A DNA stretch of 64,000 nucleotides from Pelagomonas calceolata (GCA_918797485.1 CAKKNE010000003.1:1860001-1924000); one strand, 5' to 3'. Shown: positions 18,472 to 28,714, counted from the stretch's first letter. Numbers and translations: made by a program. The notes: generated from the sequence alone by a model not told the origin.

Positions 18472-21441
18472 CTAGGCGCCCCCCGTCCAATCCTCCGTCT
18501 TTAAGTTCTTCGCTTGCTCCCACGTCATCGACGAGATCAACCGGTCCGCGAAGCCCGCCTTCTTCTTCTTCTGCATCAAGCAGCGCGGGATGTACTTCTT
18601 GGACCAGGGGTAGTGCTTGAGGCACAACTTGACGTTTTCTTGCGAGAGCGTGAAGTCCTTGGTCAGCCAGACGACGCAGAACAGGAACATGAGGTAGACC
18701 ACTAAACCATTCATCGACACGAAGAGATCCCCCGAGTCGGCCGTCCGGCCGTCCTTGCGCATCATGAGGTGGGCGGGAAACTTGCCACAAACAGCTTTCT
18801 GCTGCGAGACGGGCAGCATCCAGTGCGCGAGCGCACAGCTCGTCCAGTCCTCCCAGTTCCCGATATAGCGGCCGGCAGCTGTGAGTGACGTGTAGATGTA
18901 CTGCACTCTACCGACCGGAATGATCATGATGATGATGTTGAAGGTCAGGGGCTGCTTCAGGACATCTAAGTCGAACTTCGAGACCATCTGTTTAGCTTTC
19001 ATGGTCACCATCGACGTCGCGGACTTCGGTAAGTCACTTCTCGCTACCTTAAAATCCGTGACCTTTTTGGTCATGGCCCGCACCTGCGTGGGAATCAATC
19101 AGTGCGTCGGGGTCGCGTCGATGGCGCGTCGATGGCGTGGAGTGCGTCGGGTGCACGCCATCGAGCAGATATCATGAAGATGGCGTCGAGGTCGACGCGA
19201 CGACTTCGACGCCGGCCCGCACGGCGCGCACGTTCCTATGGAGATCGCGCAACGCCGTGAAGATGACGACGAAGTAGACCACATAGCAGCCGGCCTCCAC
19301 ATAGATCGAGTGCGTCTTCGTCCGCGACGCCCCGTGGCACCCGTCGTGCGTGTAGTAGAAGTCTAGACTATTGTCGTAGCCCGCCTTCCCGGCCAAAATC
19401 ATCGGCAACGTATCGAGGAAGAACGGTAAAAGGTAGGTCAGGGGCATCCCATAAAGCTTGAAGAAGCGCCAGACCTCTTTCGGGGAATACAAGTAACGGA
19501 CGCGTAGTAGTAGGTCCGTGGCCGACGCGACGAAGACGAAGGGCGTCAACCGGTAGAAGTAGCCCGCAATAATAGCCAGCCACGTGCACTCGTTCCAGTC
19601 CTCCTGAATTGATGGGGCCGTTTGATCAACACATAAAATCTCGCCGACGTGGACGTTCCGCGACACGGCCATGTAGCGCGCCGCCCAGTTCACCTCCAGC
19701 GTGAACAACAAAGAGAAGAACCACATGAACCAGTGGTAGTTATCTTTAAAATGTTCCGGTAAGATCCAACTGTAGGAGAACGTAAAGCATATGAGTAGGA
19801 AGAAGGTGATGTGCCAGAGGACCCAGCTGATCAAACCTCGCCATTGCAAGTAGGGCCCCGTGAAGGTCCAGCGTCTCGGATATAAAGGAGGAGGACACGT
19901 GATCGCGCAGGCCGTGTGCGAGACCTTGTTCTGGTTCGGCCGCGACGGATCTTTCACGAAGGCCATGCCCAGGCCGCAGGAGATGGGGGTGGACGCGTCG
20001 AGGTCGTTGGCCGTGCCGAAGTCGATTACAACTAGTGAAGTGTTGAGGAGCGCGTCGTCCGTCGTACCAGGAGACTGGGATGAAGGACCGGACAAGCCCC
20101 ACGACCCGTCGCCCCTTTCGTCGCAGTCCAGCTTCAAAGCATCGTCTAAGTAGGAGTCGGCCCTGGACAGCATGCCCGCGCACTCGAGGCGGTAGTCGTC
20201 GCAGGTCTCGCGGCCTGTGTTTCAAGGAGTGTCAATCGACGGCGTCGACCGTCGCTCTCTCTCTCGCCGCGACGGCGTCGACGCGAAGGCCACGCCGTCA
20301 GTCGCGATTGCGTCGCTCTCTCGCGTCGCGACGGCGTCGACGGCGATGGACGCGCGAGTCCCGTCGACGGCGTCAATGCGAAAGTAGGACGCCGTCGCAT
20401 ACCAGAAATGGCCGGGAGGCCGTTGATTGGTAGAGAAACGTGTCGCGCGCACACGGCCGCGCGGGCGGCGCGCTGGCAGGTGGCCGACGCCCAGGTCGGG
20501 ATCTGCGCCTGCAGGGCCTGGACCCGGGCCTCGACGAGGGCCTGGACGACGGACGGGGGCTGGAGGGGAGCTATTGTCGGGTCCACCTGTGTTGAACGAT
20601 GCCGTCACGAAATTGCCGCGGCTCTCTCACGAGACGCGTAGACGCTCTGACGGCCACGTCGACGGCGTCAAGGGCGGCATGGCATCGCGCCGACGCCATC
20701 GACGCGACCACGTCAAGCTCAAATTCATTTCTGCTCCGAGTCCGACCAGAGGCCCAGCCGGCACCGCGATGTCAGTCACCAAACCGGCGCAGGCCGTGCC
20801 CTCGTAGGCCTCGGTCACGGCGCCGACGACGACGTCCTGGCCGCTGACGCAGGTCGCCGTGTCGGTGGAGCAGGTCACGCCGAGGTCGGTCAGCACGTGC
20901 GCGGGGCAGGCCGCGGACACGGCGTCGCAGGTCGCCTGGCAGGGTGATGATGTGGCGCCGCACGTGGCGTGGGTTGAGAGGCCTGCGTGGCGTTTGTGAG
21001 TTTTGTACAAGGCCATCGCGACACGGCCGCGGCTCTCTCGCGCGACGCGTCGACGCTCTGACGGCACGTCGTCGAGGCGACCCGGTTTCCTGAAGACGCC
21101 ATCGACGCGACCGCGTCGAGTTCGAGTGTGGGCGGGCCGGCGCGGAGAGAAGAAAAGAAGGGGCGCCGGCAGCGACAGGCGAGCTTCTTGAGCGCCGCCT
21201 TGCAGGGCGTATCCAGCGACGCGTGGAGGCGCGCGCTCTCGGCGGCGTCGTCGCCGTTCACCAACGCAATGGCGGCCTCGTCGGGGTGGAAGCCCGCGGG
21301 CACCGCGAAGTCGTAGTCGACGGCCGACGCGCACATGAGCGTGGCGTCGGCCTGTTCCGCCGGCGTGTAGGTGTGGCAGGTCGCGGCCGACGCGCGCGCC
21401 GGGGGCAGCGCCGCGAGGGCCAGGATCACCGCCGCGCGCAT
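18472..21441 (-). CDS. Frizzled/Smoothened-like seven-transmembrane receptor with Cys-rich ectodomain
   Basis: Five exons (21441-21177, 20982-20780, 20586-20403, 20214-19202, 19083-18472), 758 aa; all junctions keep phase. Exon 1 has a signal peptide (MRAAVILALAALPPARASA) and starts a Cys-rich domain (CHTYTPAEQADATLMC, then KKLAC). Exon 2 adds many Cys (TCGATSSPCQATCDAVSAACP). Exon 4 holds five membrane spans, among them LISWVLWHITFFLLICF, WFMWFFSLLFTLEVNW, TWLAIIAGYFYRLTPF and YLLPFFLDTLPMILA. Exon 5 adds two more (FNIIIMIIPVGRVQYIY and GLVVYLMFLFCVVWL). Architecture and Cys pattern point to the Frizzled/Smoothened-like GPCR class known in amoebae and oomycetes; no KTxxxW motif is seen. The last exon could instead splice at 18523 to a Ser/Thr-rich tail at 18424-18325. 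Confidence 0.72.
19084..19201 (-). mobile_element. Introner-derived intron 4 of the 7TM receptor gene
   Basis: 118 nt, GTCGCGTCGACC ... CCCACGCAG. It contains CACGCCATCGACGCG and, directly after, GCCATCGACGCGACC. The donor could lie 3 nt earlier (19204) without changing the phase. Confidence 0.6.
20215..20402 (-). mobile_element. Introner-derived intron 3 of the 7TM receptor gene
   Basis: 188 nt, GTATGC ... CTTGAAACACAG. It is rich in GACGCCGTCGACG/GCGTCGACG units and GAGAGAGCGACG. The TTGAAACACAG end matches the terminal repeat seen in other introners here. Confidence 0.6.
20587..20779 (-). mobile_element. Introner-derived intron 2 of the 7TM receptor gene
   Basis: 193 nt, GTGACTGAC ... 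GTTCAACACAG. Its middle (GGTCGCGTCGATGGCGTC, then GCCGTCAGAGCGTC and GAGAGAGCCGCGGC) is shared with intron 1, and its 5' part (CTCGGAGCAGAAATGAA) with the intron at 29881-30133, so these three are one sub-family. Confidence 0.65.
20983..21176 (-). mobile_element. Introner-derived intron 1 of the 7TM receptor gene
   Basis: 194 nt, phase 1, GTCGCTGCC ... CGCCACGCAG. It shares GGTCGCGTCGATGGCGTC, GCCGTCAGAGCGTCGACGCG and GAGAGAGCCGCGGC with intron 2 at matching spacing. Confidence 0.65.
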
Positions 21442-22123
21442 TCTGTTGTTGTGCCTCCTGAGCCTGGTGTTGGGTGTGCCTGCGCGCGCGCGCGTTGGCC
21501 GCCGCGCGTCCGGGGGATGGGAGGGCCGGGCTGGGAGGGCGCGCTGCGGTGCTTACCGGTGCGGCGCGCCGCGGTGCGGCCTCGGTTGGCAGCTTGCTAA
21601 TTGCTGCTGTGCCTTCCAGCCCCATCGAGAGCGACGGTTTTCCTACTAGCTCTTGTTGCTGTGCGCGTCGGAGGCGTCGGTCGGCTGCGTGCAGAGGTCC
21701 TGGGGCAGGCCCGTCTTGCTTGTTTGGTATTGGGTTGGTGCTTGGGGGGGCAGCCTCGGATGGGTGCTTTCGTCGAAGCAACGTGTGCAGACGGGGGTTT
21801 GAGGCTTCTGTGGGCTCGCAATGACCGGCTCTCATTCGGAATATTCAACGGAGGAGCTTGGACACGGTCACTCATCTCGTTTGCCGCTGTCCTCAAACTC
21901 GGCGTCCAGCGCGCCTCAGACCAAACCAAGGCGCGACGGGGGTCAGCCCGATAGCACCACTGCTCACAAATTTTTGTGGCGGTAACAGCGACCTCCGTAC
22001 TGAGAACCAAGTAAAGTTCATTGTGTGAAACTGCTTTGAACCGCTGCGCTAACGACGGTAAAAGACGTCCTGAGGCCCACCAGACGTTCTCAAATCACCG
22101 ACGCACCCCGCCGCACAAAAAAA
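21442..22123. promoter_or_regulatory. Divergent intergenic region
   Basis: 682 bp, the longest gap in the window. GGGGGGCAGCC lies at about 21743. A poly-A run directly precedes the ATG at 22124. No full CTAG palindrome and no convincing gene are visible. Confidence 0.35.
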
Positions 22124-22933
22124 ATGTGGACCTGGCGCGCCCTCCTCTTGAGCGGCGCCGTCGGCGTCTCCGTGGCCAACATTATAACAGTGATCGTCGC
22201 CTACGACGCCGTGGCTTTCCCGCACCAGATGATCTCGGACTACGTCGCGACGGCACCGGGCGCCGCCGTGGCGAACTGGGCCTGGCCCTTGTTTATTCTG
22301 AGCCACGCGCTCTTCGAAGCTCGGCTCTTCCACCGCATCAAGCAACACAAAGCAAAGGCACCACAAGCCTACAAGTACTGGGTCTACTCCTTATATGGTT
22401 TAGTATTCGGCTGGCTCTCCATGGTTCTTTGTCTGGTCTTCGACATCCGGTCCTGCCCGCGCGAGCACTCGGTGCTCGGCGGTCTGTACGGGGGCGCCTG
22501 GTTGCTAGGCCAGAGCATCCGCTGCGCCGTCGACGATGAGCGCGAGAAGCTGGGCCTTGCTAAAGCGCCGCGCCTGGCCCGGACGCGACTCGCGCTGTGC
22601 GTGCTCGAGGCGGCGACGGCGCCCTTCCTCGTGGCCGGCATGCAGCTTCCGTTAAAGTGGTGCCCTCACTGGCTCTCGGCCTTCTGCGTCGTCTGCGAGC
22701 ACGTGCTCTGGGTCCACGCGCGGACGCTGGTCTGCCTGGCGTCGTACTACCCGGACGCGGCTTCATTGGATGGCGTCATCGAGGCGCCTCGTCCGCGCTC
22801 GGCGCCGTCGTCGCCGGCGCGCCTGTCGCGCGTCATCGAGGCGGTCCGCGAGCACAACTCCAAGGTTCCCGATCTCGACAAACCGCGCAAGCGCATCGGC
22901 TTCCGCGCGCACGTCGTGGCCGGGCCGCTCTGA
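22124..22933 (+). CDS. Polytopic membrane protein, possibly DRAM/Frag1-like
   Basis: 269 aa. About six membrane spans: LLLSGAVGVSVANIITVIVAY, WAWPLFILSHALFEARLF, YWVYSLYGLVFGWLSMVLCLV, GLYGGAWLLGQSI, ALCVLEAATAPFLVAGMQL and WLSAFCVVCEHVLWVHARTL. After the first span comes FPHQMISDYVATAPGAA, resembling the ISD-G--PP loop of DRAM/TMEM150/Frag1 proteins, which sit in lysosomal or ER membranes. A basic cytosolic tail (SAPSSPARLSRVIEAV...) follows. The family call is tentative; that it is an integral membrane protein is clear. Confidence 0.6.
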   Translation: MWTWRALLLSGAVGVSVANIITVIVAYDAVAFPHQMISDYVATAPGAAVANWAWPLFILSHALFEARLFHRIKQHKAKAPQAYKYWVYSLYGLVFGWLSMVLCLVFDIRSCPREHSVLGGLYGGAWLLGQSIRCAVDDEREKLGLAKAPRLARTRLALCVLEAATAPFLVAGMQLPLKWCPHWLSAFCVVCEHVLWVHARTLVCLASYYPDAASLDGVIEAPRPRSAPSSPARLSRVIEAVREHNSKVPDLDKPRKRIGFRAHVVAGPL

Positions 22934-23014
22934 TTTGTGTCTATCACGTCCCCCTAGCTATGTAACAAGAAGATGTCTATAGTATCACACTTACAACGCC
23001 GTCGCAAGCTCGAT

Positions 23015-23743
23015 TCAGCACCCGCGCGGCACGAAGTCCAGCGCCGCCAGGAACGCGGCGACGCAGACGCACGGCGCGTGGTCTGCTGCGACGCTCGTCG
23101 TCGGGACGTAGAACTGCACCGACGGCTCGGCCGTGAAGGGGTCAGAACCCGCGAAGGCCTCCCAGGCTGTGAACGTGGGTGCGGCACAGTGCTCGTCGAA
23201 GCCCTGTTTGCCGACGAAGCTCTCCTGGAAGTGGTAGACTCCTGGTACGGTGGCGCTTTCGCCCCAGGCGTAGCGCAGGTTCCGCGGCTCGCGAAGAGTA
23301 CTTACCGCGTTCGCCTCGATGATCTCCAAAAATTCGGTCAAGCGCTGCGGCTTCACGGAGAGCTGCACGTTGAGATTGTAGCGGTCGACGCCGGGCGCGG
23401 CGCACGCCGCGAGGTCCGCAAACCCAGCATCGTTCTCGTATTCTCCGCGAACGAGGGCCGAGTAGGCGTCGTTGAAGGGCGCCGGCAGCGCTCTGCCACT
23501 GCGTTGGCACGTCAACGCGAAGCACAGCTTCGCCGACGCCTCAGAAACGCGCCCCGTGCGCAGCGCTATCAGATAATCGCGCCGCGCGTCCTCGGTGCTT
23601 AAACTTGATCGCAGCTCCGCGGCGGCGTCGTGCGCGTCTCCGACGGCCGAGCCCCAATTCCACGCAGCGGTGCCCCACATCTTCTTCGTGGGCTGCAGCG
23701 CTGATGCAGTTACCAGCAGCGCTGCGAGTACGCTGCTGTGCAT
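23015..23743 (-). CDS. ABM-domain protein with signal/plastid-type leader
   Basis: 242 aa from the ATG at 23743; the frame is open further upstream, but only this Met gives a leader. MHSSVLAALLVTASALQPTKK is a signal peptide whose cleavage site (ASA|LQP) looks like the ASA-F/L-P motif of bipartite plastid leaders. The C-terminal half is a ferredoxin-like antibiotic-biosynthesis-monooxygenase (ABM) domain: YNLNVQLSVKPQRLTEFLEII, YAWGESATVPGVYHFQESF and TAWEAFAGSDPF. ABM domains act as small oxygenases or heme-linked enzymes, or merely as dimer modules; the reaction here is unknown. Confidence 0.68.
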   Translation of the reverse strand: MHSSVLAALLVTASALQPTKKMWGTAAWNWGSAVGDAHDAAAELRSSLSTEDARRDYLIALRTGRVSEASAKLCFALTCQRSGRALPAPFNDAYSALVRGEYENDAGFADLAACAAPGVDRYNLNVQLSVKPQRLTEFLEIIEANAVSTLREPRNLRYAWGESATVPGVYHFQESFVGKQGFDEHCAAPTFTAWEAFAGSDPFTAEPSVQFYVPTTSVAADHAPCVCVAAFLAALDFVPRGC

Positions 23744-24073
23744 TAGAGTTGCACAGTGCTCCGAATAGGCTGTGCGAGGAGCCCTTGCGATGCGCTGTCT
23801 CGCGCGTGGTGAGCTGTCGCGCCACTGGGGAGCAAAAACAGCGCCAGAGAGGCTGCTCACACTTTTTGGAGTCTGCTCCAAAAACGCCGCTAGCCGCTAC
23901 CGGTCAAAGCAGCACCCGCCAATCACTAATCAGACGCTGCGCAAGCATAGCAAGCCTGCGGCCAGTGCCGCAACACAGCCTGCAGCCTCGCCTCTCACCA
24001 GGCAGCAGCCAAGTTACAAAAGCGGTCGTCGCGCGCCGGTCGCGCGCCGGTCGTTGCAGACAAGCAAGCAACC
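23744..24073. promoter_or_regulatory. Divergent intergenic region
   Basis: 330 bp. It contains a short tandem GTCGCGCGCCG doublet at about 24027-24050, just upstream of the thioredoxin ATG. I see no CTAG palindrome. Confidence 0.3.
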
Positions 24074-24505
24074 ATGAAGCAGCCATCAACGAAGGCAGAA
24101 TTTGACGCCATTCTCGCGGAGGCGGCCGCCGCCGGTAAGGCCGTCGTGGTCGACTTCACCGCGACCTGGTGCGGTCCATGCCAACGCATCGCTCCGTTGT
24201 TCGCGCAGCTGGCGTCGGAATTTCCGCAAGCAGATTTTATTAAAGTAGACGTCGACGAGAATCAGGAAACGGCGGCGGCCTGCCAGGTGTCGGCCATGCC
24301 TACCTTTAAGATCTTTCGCGACAAGCGAGAAGTTGGGATGCTCCGAGGCGCCGACCCGAATGGCCTGAGAGCTCTCATCCAGCAGCACGCTGGAGACAAG
24401 TGGAGCGTGGCGGGAGACGGTCAGGCGCTCGGCTCCTCGCAGGACACGGGCGGGATGAGCGAGCGGGAGAAACGTCTCGCGGCCCTGGAGCGCCGCGGGT
24501 TGTGA
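24074..24505 (+). CDS. Thioredoxin
   Basis: 143 aa. Classical thioredoxin fold: VVVDFTATWCGPCQRIAP with redox Cys pair 33/36, KVDVDENQE, and the cis-Pro loop AMPTFKIF (Pro76). The C-terminal 40 residues (GDGQALGSSQDTGGMSEREKRLAALERRGL) form a hydrophilic extension beyond the usual 105-110 aa. There is no leader, so it is probably a cytosolic h-type disulphide reductase. It ends 41 bp from the convergent RING gene. Confidence 0.93.
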   Translation: MKQPSTKAEFDAILAEAAAAGKAVVVDFTATWCGPCQRIAPLFAQLASEFPQADFIKVDVDENQETAAACQVSAMPTFKIFRDKREVGMLRGADPNGLRALIQQHAGDKWSVAGDGQALGSSQDTGGMSEREKRLAALERRGL

Positions 24506-24546
24506 GCCGGCACGCACACCGTTGATTGTAAAAATGAAAATGTGTA

Positions 24547-25614
24547 TCACGAAACATCAACTTTAGCAACAGCCCCCGACGACGAAGATCGCCGCTCCCG
24601 GTACGGCTCCCGGCAGACCGGGCACGTCGGACACGCCGCCGCGCCGGCATCGCCCGGCCGGAAGCGCTCCATCGCGTCGACGCAGGCCGCGTGGAACTCG
24701 TGCGAGCAGGGCAGGAGCGTCGAGGCCTGCAGGGGCCCGAGGCACACGGCGCAGACCGCCTCCTCCTCGGCGCGGCGCTTCAAAGCGCGTGCCTCCGCCG
24801 CCGCCCAGACGGCGTCGGACGGCCGTTCCGGCTCAGCATCACGGCGCGGCGGCGGCGCCACGGCCGCCGCCAGCACCGCGCGCGCCGCCGCCACCGCGTC
24901 GTCGGACTCGGCGAACAGCGCGTCGAGCGCGTCGTCGCTCGCGCCCACGAGCTCGTCGTTGTGGGCGCGCACGGTGCGCGCGAGGAAGGCGAGACGTGCC
25001 CGCGCCTCGCCGCGGCCGGCGCCGTAGAAGGCCCGGCGGGCCGTGTCGGTCCGCTTGACCGCGAGCCGGGCCCGCGCGGCGCCCGTGAGGACCGTCGCCG
25101 CCGCGGCGCGCCGGTCGAGCGCCGCCCGCTTCGTCACGTGCTTATTGTAATTCGGTCGGCGGCACAACGCGCACCTCCTATTTTCAAAACCGAGGTGCCG
25201 CTCGAGCGCCGCGAGGCAGCTCGCGTGGAACGCGTGCGCGCAGTCGAGCAACATTGTCGACCCGTCTTCAAACCCAGAGAAGGGCCCCAGGCAGATCGCG
25301 CAGCCCGCCAGGAGGTCGCCGCGGGCCGACGCGGCGGCCTCGAGCGCTTTCCAATCAATTTTCGGCGCCGCGGGCTTCTCGTTCCGCACACGCTCCTCAA
25401 GATCCTCGCGGCGCGCGCGGGCGACCTCGGCGGCCTCGGCGTCGACGGAGGCGGCCCAGATGCGGCTGGCGACCACCGCGTGTGCGTCGCGGCGGCGCGG
25501 CATCCCCAGGTTCAGGGAGCGCACGCGCGCCGCCGCGAGCCGCGCGCCGACGGCCGCGTCGCTGGCGCTCGGCGCGACGGCGGCGTCGCGGCGCAGCCTC
25601 CGCCGGGAGAGCAT
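24547..25614 (-). CDS. Double RING-H2 protein, RNF32-like
   Basis: 355 aa. RING 1 at about 105-152 (CAICLGPFSGFE ... CAHAFHASCL ... CALCRRPN) and RING 2 at about 288-335 (CAVCLGPLQ ... CSHEFHAACV ... CPVCREP). Between them a basic helix (NKHVTKRAALDRRAAAATVLTGAARARL) stands where RNF32 carries its IQ motif. The two-RING-plus-IQ layout is distinctive for RNF32, an E3-type protein expressed in ciliated or sperm tissue of animals. The N-terminus is Arg/Ala-rich. Ubiquitin-ligase activity is inferred from the complete zinc ligands. Confidence 0.75.
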   Translation of the reverse strand: MLSRRRLRRDAAVAPSASDAAVGARLAAARVRSLNLGMPRRRDAHAVVASRIWAASVDAEAAEVARARREDLEERVRNEKPAAPKIDWKALEAAASARGDLLAGCAICLGPFSGFEDGSTMLLDCAHAFHASCLAALERHLGFENRRCALCRRPNYNKHVTKRAALDRRAAAATVLTGAARARLAVKRTDTARRAFYGAGRGEARARLAFLARTVRAHNDELVGASDDALDALFAESDDAVAAARAVLAAAVAPPPRRDAEPERPSDAVWAAAEARALKRRAEEEAVCAVCLGPLQASTLLPCSHEFHAACVDAMERFRPGDAGAAACPTCPVCREPYRERRSSSSGAVAKVDVS

Positions 25615-26061
25615 GGTTCCAGCCGATCGCGGCGGAGCGTTTGGAGGTCAGTGGTGACCCCTGCGGCTGGTACCACCGCTTGACTGCACTGCGCGTCGTC
25701 GCCGCGGCGCGTAGCAATCCAGTAAGACGATGGTTTGGTGGGCAGCTATCGAACGTGCGCCGCGTTGGTGGCCATTTTCAACGGATGCGGGGCATCTCGG
25801 TCCACGAATGCGTCGACGACGCGACGGGGTAATCGCTTTGGATCCGCCGCGCTCGAATCAGCCTGGACTGTAGACTGCAGCGGTTTTGCCCTCAGCGCCA
25901 GGTGCAGAACCAGGCTGCCCGAAGCCCCCATTTGCGTAGCAGCGCACGGCTGTCGTTCGCATTCCGTCCGACACGTTGCCTAGCAGCGTTGCGGCAGCCC
26001 CGCGGTGCCCGCGCGGGAGGTTGCTTGCTGCCCACAAGGTGGGGCAGCCCTTGCAGAAGCC
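25615..26061. promoter_or_regulatory. Divergent intergenic region
   Basis: 447 bp. GGCTGCCCG lies at 25913 and GGGGCAGCCC at 26041-26050, only 12 bp before the transporter ATG. No CTAG palindrome and no gene. Confidence 0.35.
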
Positions 26062-28202
26062 ATGGTGAACGTCGCGAAGTTGGCCCCGGAGCCGTATTGC
26101 GGCGGCCCGGCGGGCGCCGAGGGCGAACCGCCGAGCCTCGACTCCTTCCCGTCGCTCCGCACCGCGGTCGCCCGGTCGTCCCGGACCTTCGACGTCAATC
26201 ACCTGCCGCTGGATTTACAGAGAGTCGTCGCCGACCTGACGGAGAAGTATGATAGGAAGTACGCTTTATGTGTTGCCTTCACGATCCGGACGGCCGTCGA
26301 GCTTCACAGGGGGTGGCACATGACGTTGCTCACGTCGAAAATTATGCAGCAGCTCAAGGACCGCTTCGACCTTAGCTTGACCTGGAAGCTCGGCGTGTTA
26401 CGCTTAGAATTCCGCCTCGACGAGGGCAATTACGAGCTGCATCGCAAGGTGCCCTACGACTACGACTCGGAGTTCCAGGACAAGTACACGCGCATCGCCG
26501 AGGCCCTCATGGCGGGGCACATTGATGTTGAAAGAGCCTTACAATATCAAGTCGAGGTGAAGCGCGGCGACCACACGGCGTGCTCCGGAAGGTTCTTCCG
26601 CGCGCCGCCGGGACGACTCGTGATCTACCCGTTCCTCGCGAACACGTGCTGCGTCATTTTCTTTGGCGGCGACTGGCGCGATTTCTGGGTCACGACGGTC
26701 TGCGGCATAGTCACGGGACTCATCGAGGTCGCCTGCGACAGCGCCGGGCCCATGGGCGGCATGGTGAAAGACACGGTCGTCGGCACGGCGACGGGCATAA
26801 TTGGGGGATTGGCGTACCAGCACTTCGGGGGCGAGTTGTGCCTGGCGTCTATTTTTTTAGGGACGTTGTATTGGTTCTTCTACGGGACGGCTTTTGTGAT
26901 TGGTCTGCTGGAGATCATTGCAGGGGAATTAGAAACTGGAGTGACCCGGTTCATCGCCGTCTCCGTCAAGACCTTTGTCTTGTGTCTCGGGGCGTCCTTC
27001 GGCATGGTGATAACCTTCCAGGACGCTAATGCAAGGTGGGATGGAAGTTTTGCGCACTGCGGCAGGATCAACCTCCAGCAGCAGTGGTGGCGCGTACCCC
27101 TGTATCTGGCGTGTTCCTTGGCGGCGTTGATGCAGTACCGGTTCCCGGTCGTGGACTACTGGCGGGGCCTCACGGTGCAGCTCGCCGCCTACGAGGCCCA
27201 GTACCAGGTCTTTCGGCACTTCGCGAAGAACCACGCGCGGGACAACATGGACTCGGCGACGGCAAACGTGGCCGGAGCCGTCGCGTCCGTGATCACGGCC
27301 TGCTTGTTATCCTACGTGGTGGACAACGGATTTAGACGGCCCTACTACAACCGGATGATGAGCGACGGGACGGCGGAGTCGGCGTTCGACCGTTTTGCCG
27401 CCAATTTGGTGACGAGCTTCACGAGGATCTTCCACGTGTGCGGTCTCGGGCGGGCGACAGAACTCAAGAAGCTGCAGCTCGCCGCGAAACTAAAAGATCG
27501 CGTCAACGACGTCTTGGACCCAACAACGTCGACGACAGAAGTAGTGTTCGAGGAGGGCGAAGAAAGTGCCTTAGTCGAGGCGATCGTCGGCGCCCAGGAC
27601 TTGTCGGTGTGGGCGACGCTCATGCCCGCCGTCTACCAGCTCGTGCCGGGCTCGATGATCGCGAAGCTCTGGTTCAGCATCATCTACCCGCCGGAGCTCG
27701 CGGTCGTCGAGGGAAGCTACGTCCTGCAGAACAACGTGTTTAGCGATCTGATGGTGCCGGCTCGTGTGGAACTTAATCGTGTCATTTTTACGCCATCGAC
27801 GCGACGTCAGCTCGACAATTTTCACGCCATCGACGCGCGTTGGCTCGATAATTTCCACGCCATCGACGCGACGTCGGCTCGACCACACAGGTAACAGCTA
27901 CCTCGCTTGCTTTAGGGTTGATCCTGGGCTTCGTCGTCGTCCGCGTCGGTGCCTCGTTTTTCTACTGGCTCTGTTTCTGCGGCTGCGGGCCGCCCTGCTC
28001 CTCGCCATGGGCGAAGCTGAAGGTGGGCAATGGAAATCCTGTCGACGTCGAGTCGGACACGACGCGGCCGGCGATGAGCGCCGCATGGGGAGATCTACGC
28101 GCCCACTTCCTGACGACGCGAATCGTCACCCGAGCACTCGCCGGGTTCAGCCCCAACGACGACCCACGTGACGATCCACGTGTTCTCGACAAGGAGCGAT
28201 AA
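26062..28202 (+). CDS. ThrE/PRM10-family (threonine/serine exporter-like) membrane protein
   Basis: Two exons, 26062-27765 and 27891-28202, 671 aa. Residues about 40-190 form the ThrE N-terminal domain (YDRKYALCVAFTIRTAVELHRGWH). Ten or so membrane spans follow: VIYPFLANTCCVIFFGG, FWVTTVCGIVTGLIEVA, GTATGIIGGLAYQHF, LASIFLGTLYWFFYGTAFV and so on, with the DUF3815-like second half. The Gly-rich pattern matches PRM10 and bacterial ThrE exporters of small amino acids. Exon 2 supplies a last hydrophobic span (LALGLILGFVVVRVGASFF) and a hydrophilic tail. The junction can be read as CGT|GTG...CACACAG|GTA (phase 0) or one frame-compatible alternative (C|GTGTGG...GTAACAG|CT). Confidence 0.78.
27766..27890 (+). 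mobile_element. Introner-derived intron with three tandem core copies
   Basis: 125 nt, GTGGAAC ... GACCACACAG. Three consecutive 33-34-bp units, each TTT(T/C)-ACGCCATCGACGCG-CG(A)-GT-GCTCGA, start at about 27786, 27819 and 27852. Introner sequence therefore makes up nearly the whole intron. Confidence 0.7.
28161..28197. repeat. 37-bp exact repeat, copy A
   Basis: Starts GACCCACGTGACG and ends TCTCGACAAGGAGC; identical over 37 bp to 31312-31348. Here it encodes the last codons of the ThrE-like protein. Homology stops sharply on both sides. Confidence 0.85.
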
Positions 28203-28714
28203 ATAGGGCGAAATACGCCCCCCTTATCCTATACCCTTCCTACTTCTAGTATACACTTACATCACCCTTCAACACGCCACGCGTAATATAAACACAGTTA
28301 AACCAAAACTACTTAGTGTATTTTAAGATAGCTCCGCGGCAGACTATCTCAGCCGCCGTACACGCGTGGGCATGTCGCGGCGACGAACTAGATGACCGTG
28401 ACGAACTTGACGGGACGCGTTGCCGACGCCACGCCGTCGACGCGACGACGCCATCGACGCGGCGCGTACCAGGTACGATGTATAATATAGATGTTACGCG
28501 GCATCCTCCGCTCTATGTAATGCTCAGCGCCAACGACGAAGGCCCGACGCGGCAGCTATGAGCGGCAGCACGAACGGCTGGGCTGCTGGCACTTTACTAT
28601 TTGTGCCGTCGCGACGACGTGAAGCGCACGTCGCGGATGATATATATGTAAGAGCTTCAAATGATGTAATGACAACGTGTGCTCGGCGAATTAAGAAACG
28701 AAGGGCCGTGATGC
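28203..28714. other. Convergent intergenic region with introner-core copy
   Basis: 512 bp between two gene ends. It is AT-rich at 28200-28330. An introner-type core pair lies at about 28425-28472 (CACGCCGTCGACGCGACG, then ACGCCATCGACGCGGCG). Two short frames are open, but nothing in them looks coding. Confidence 0.35.
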
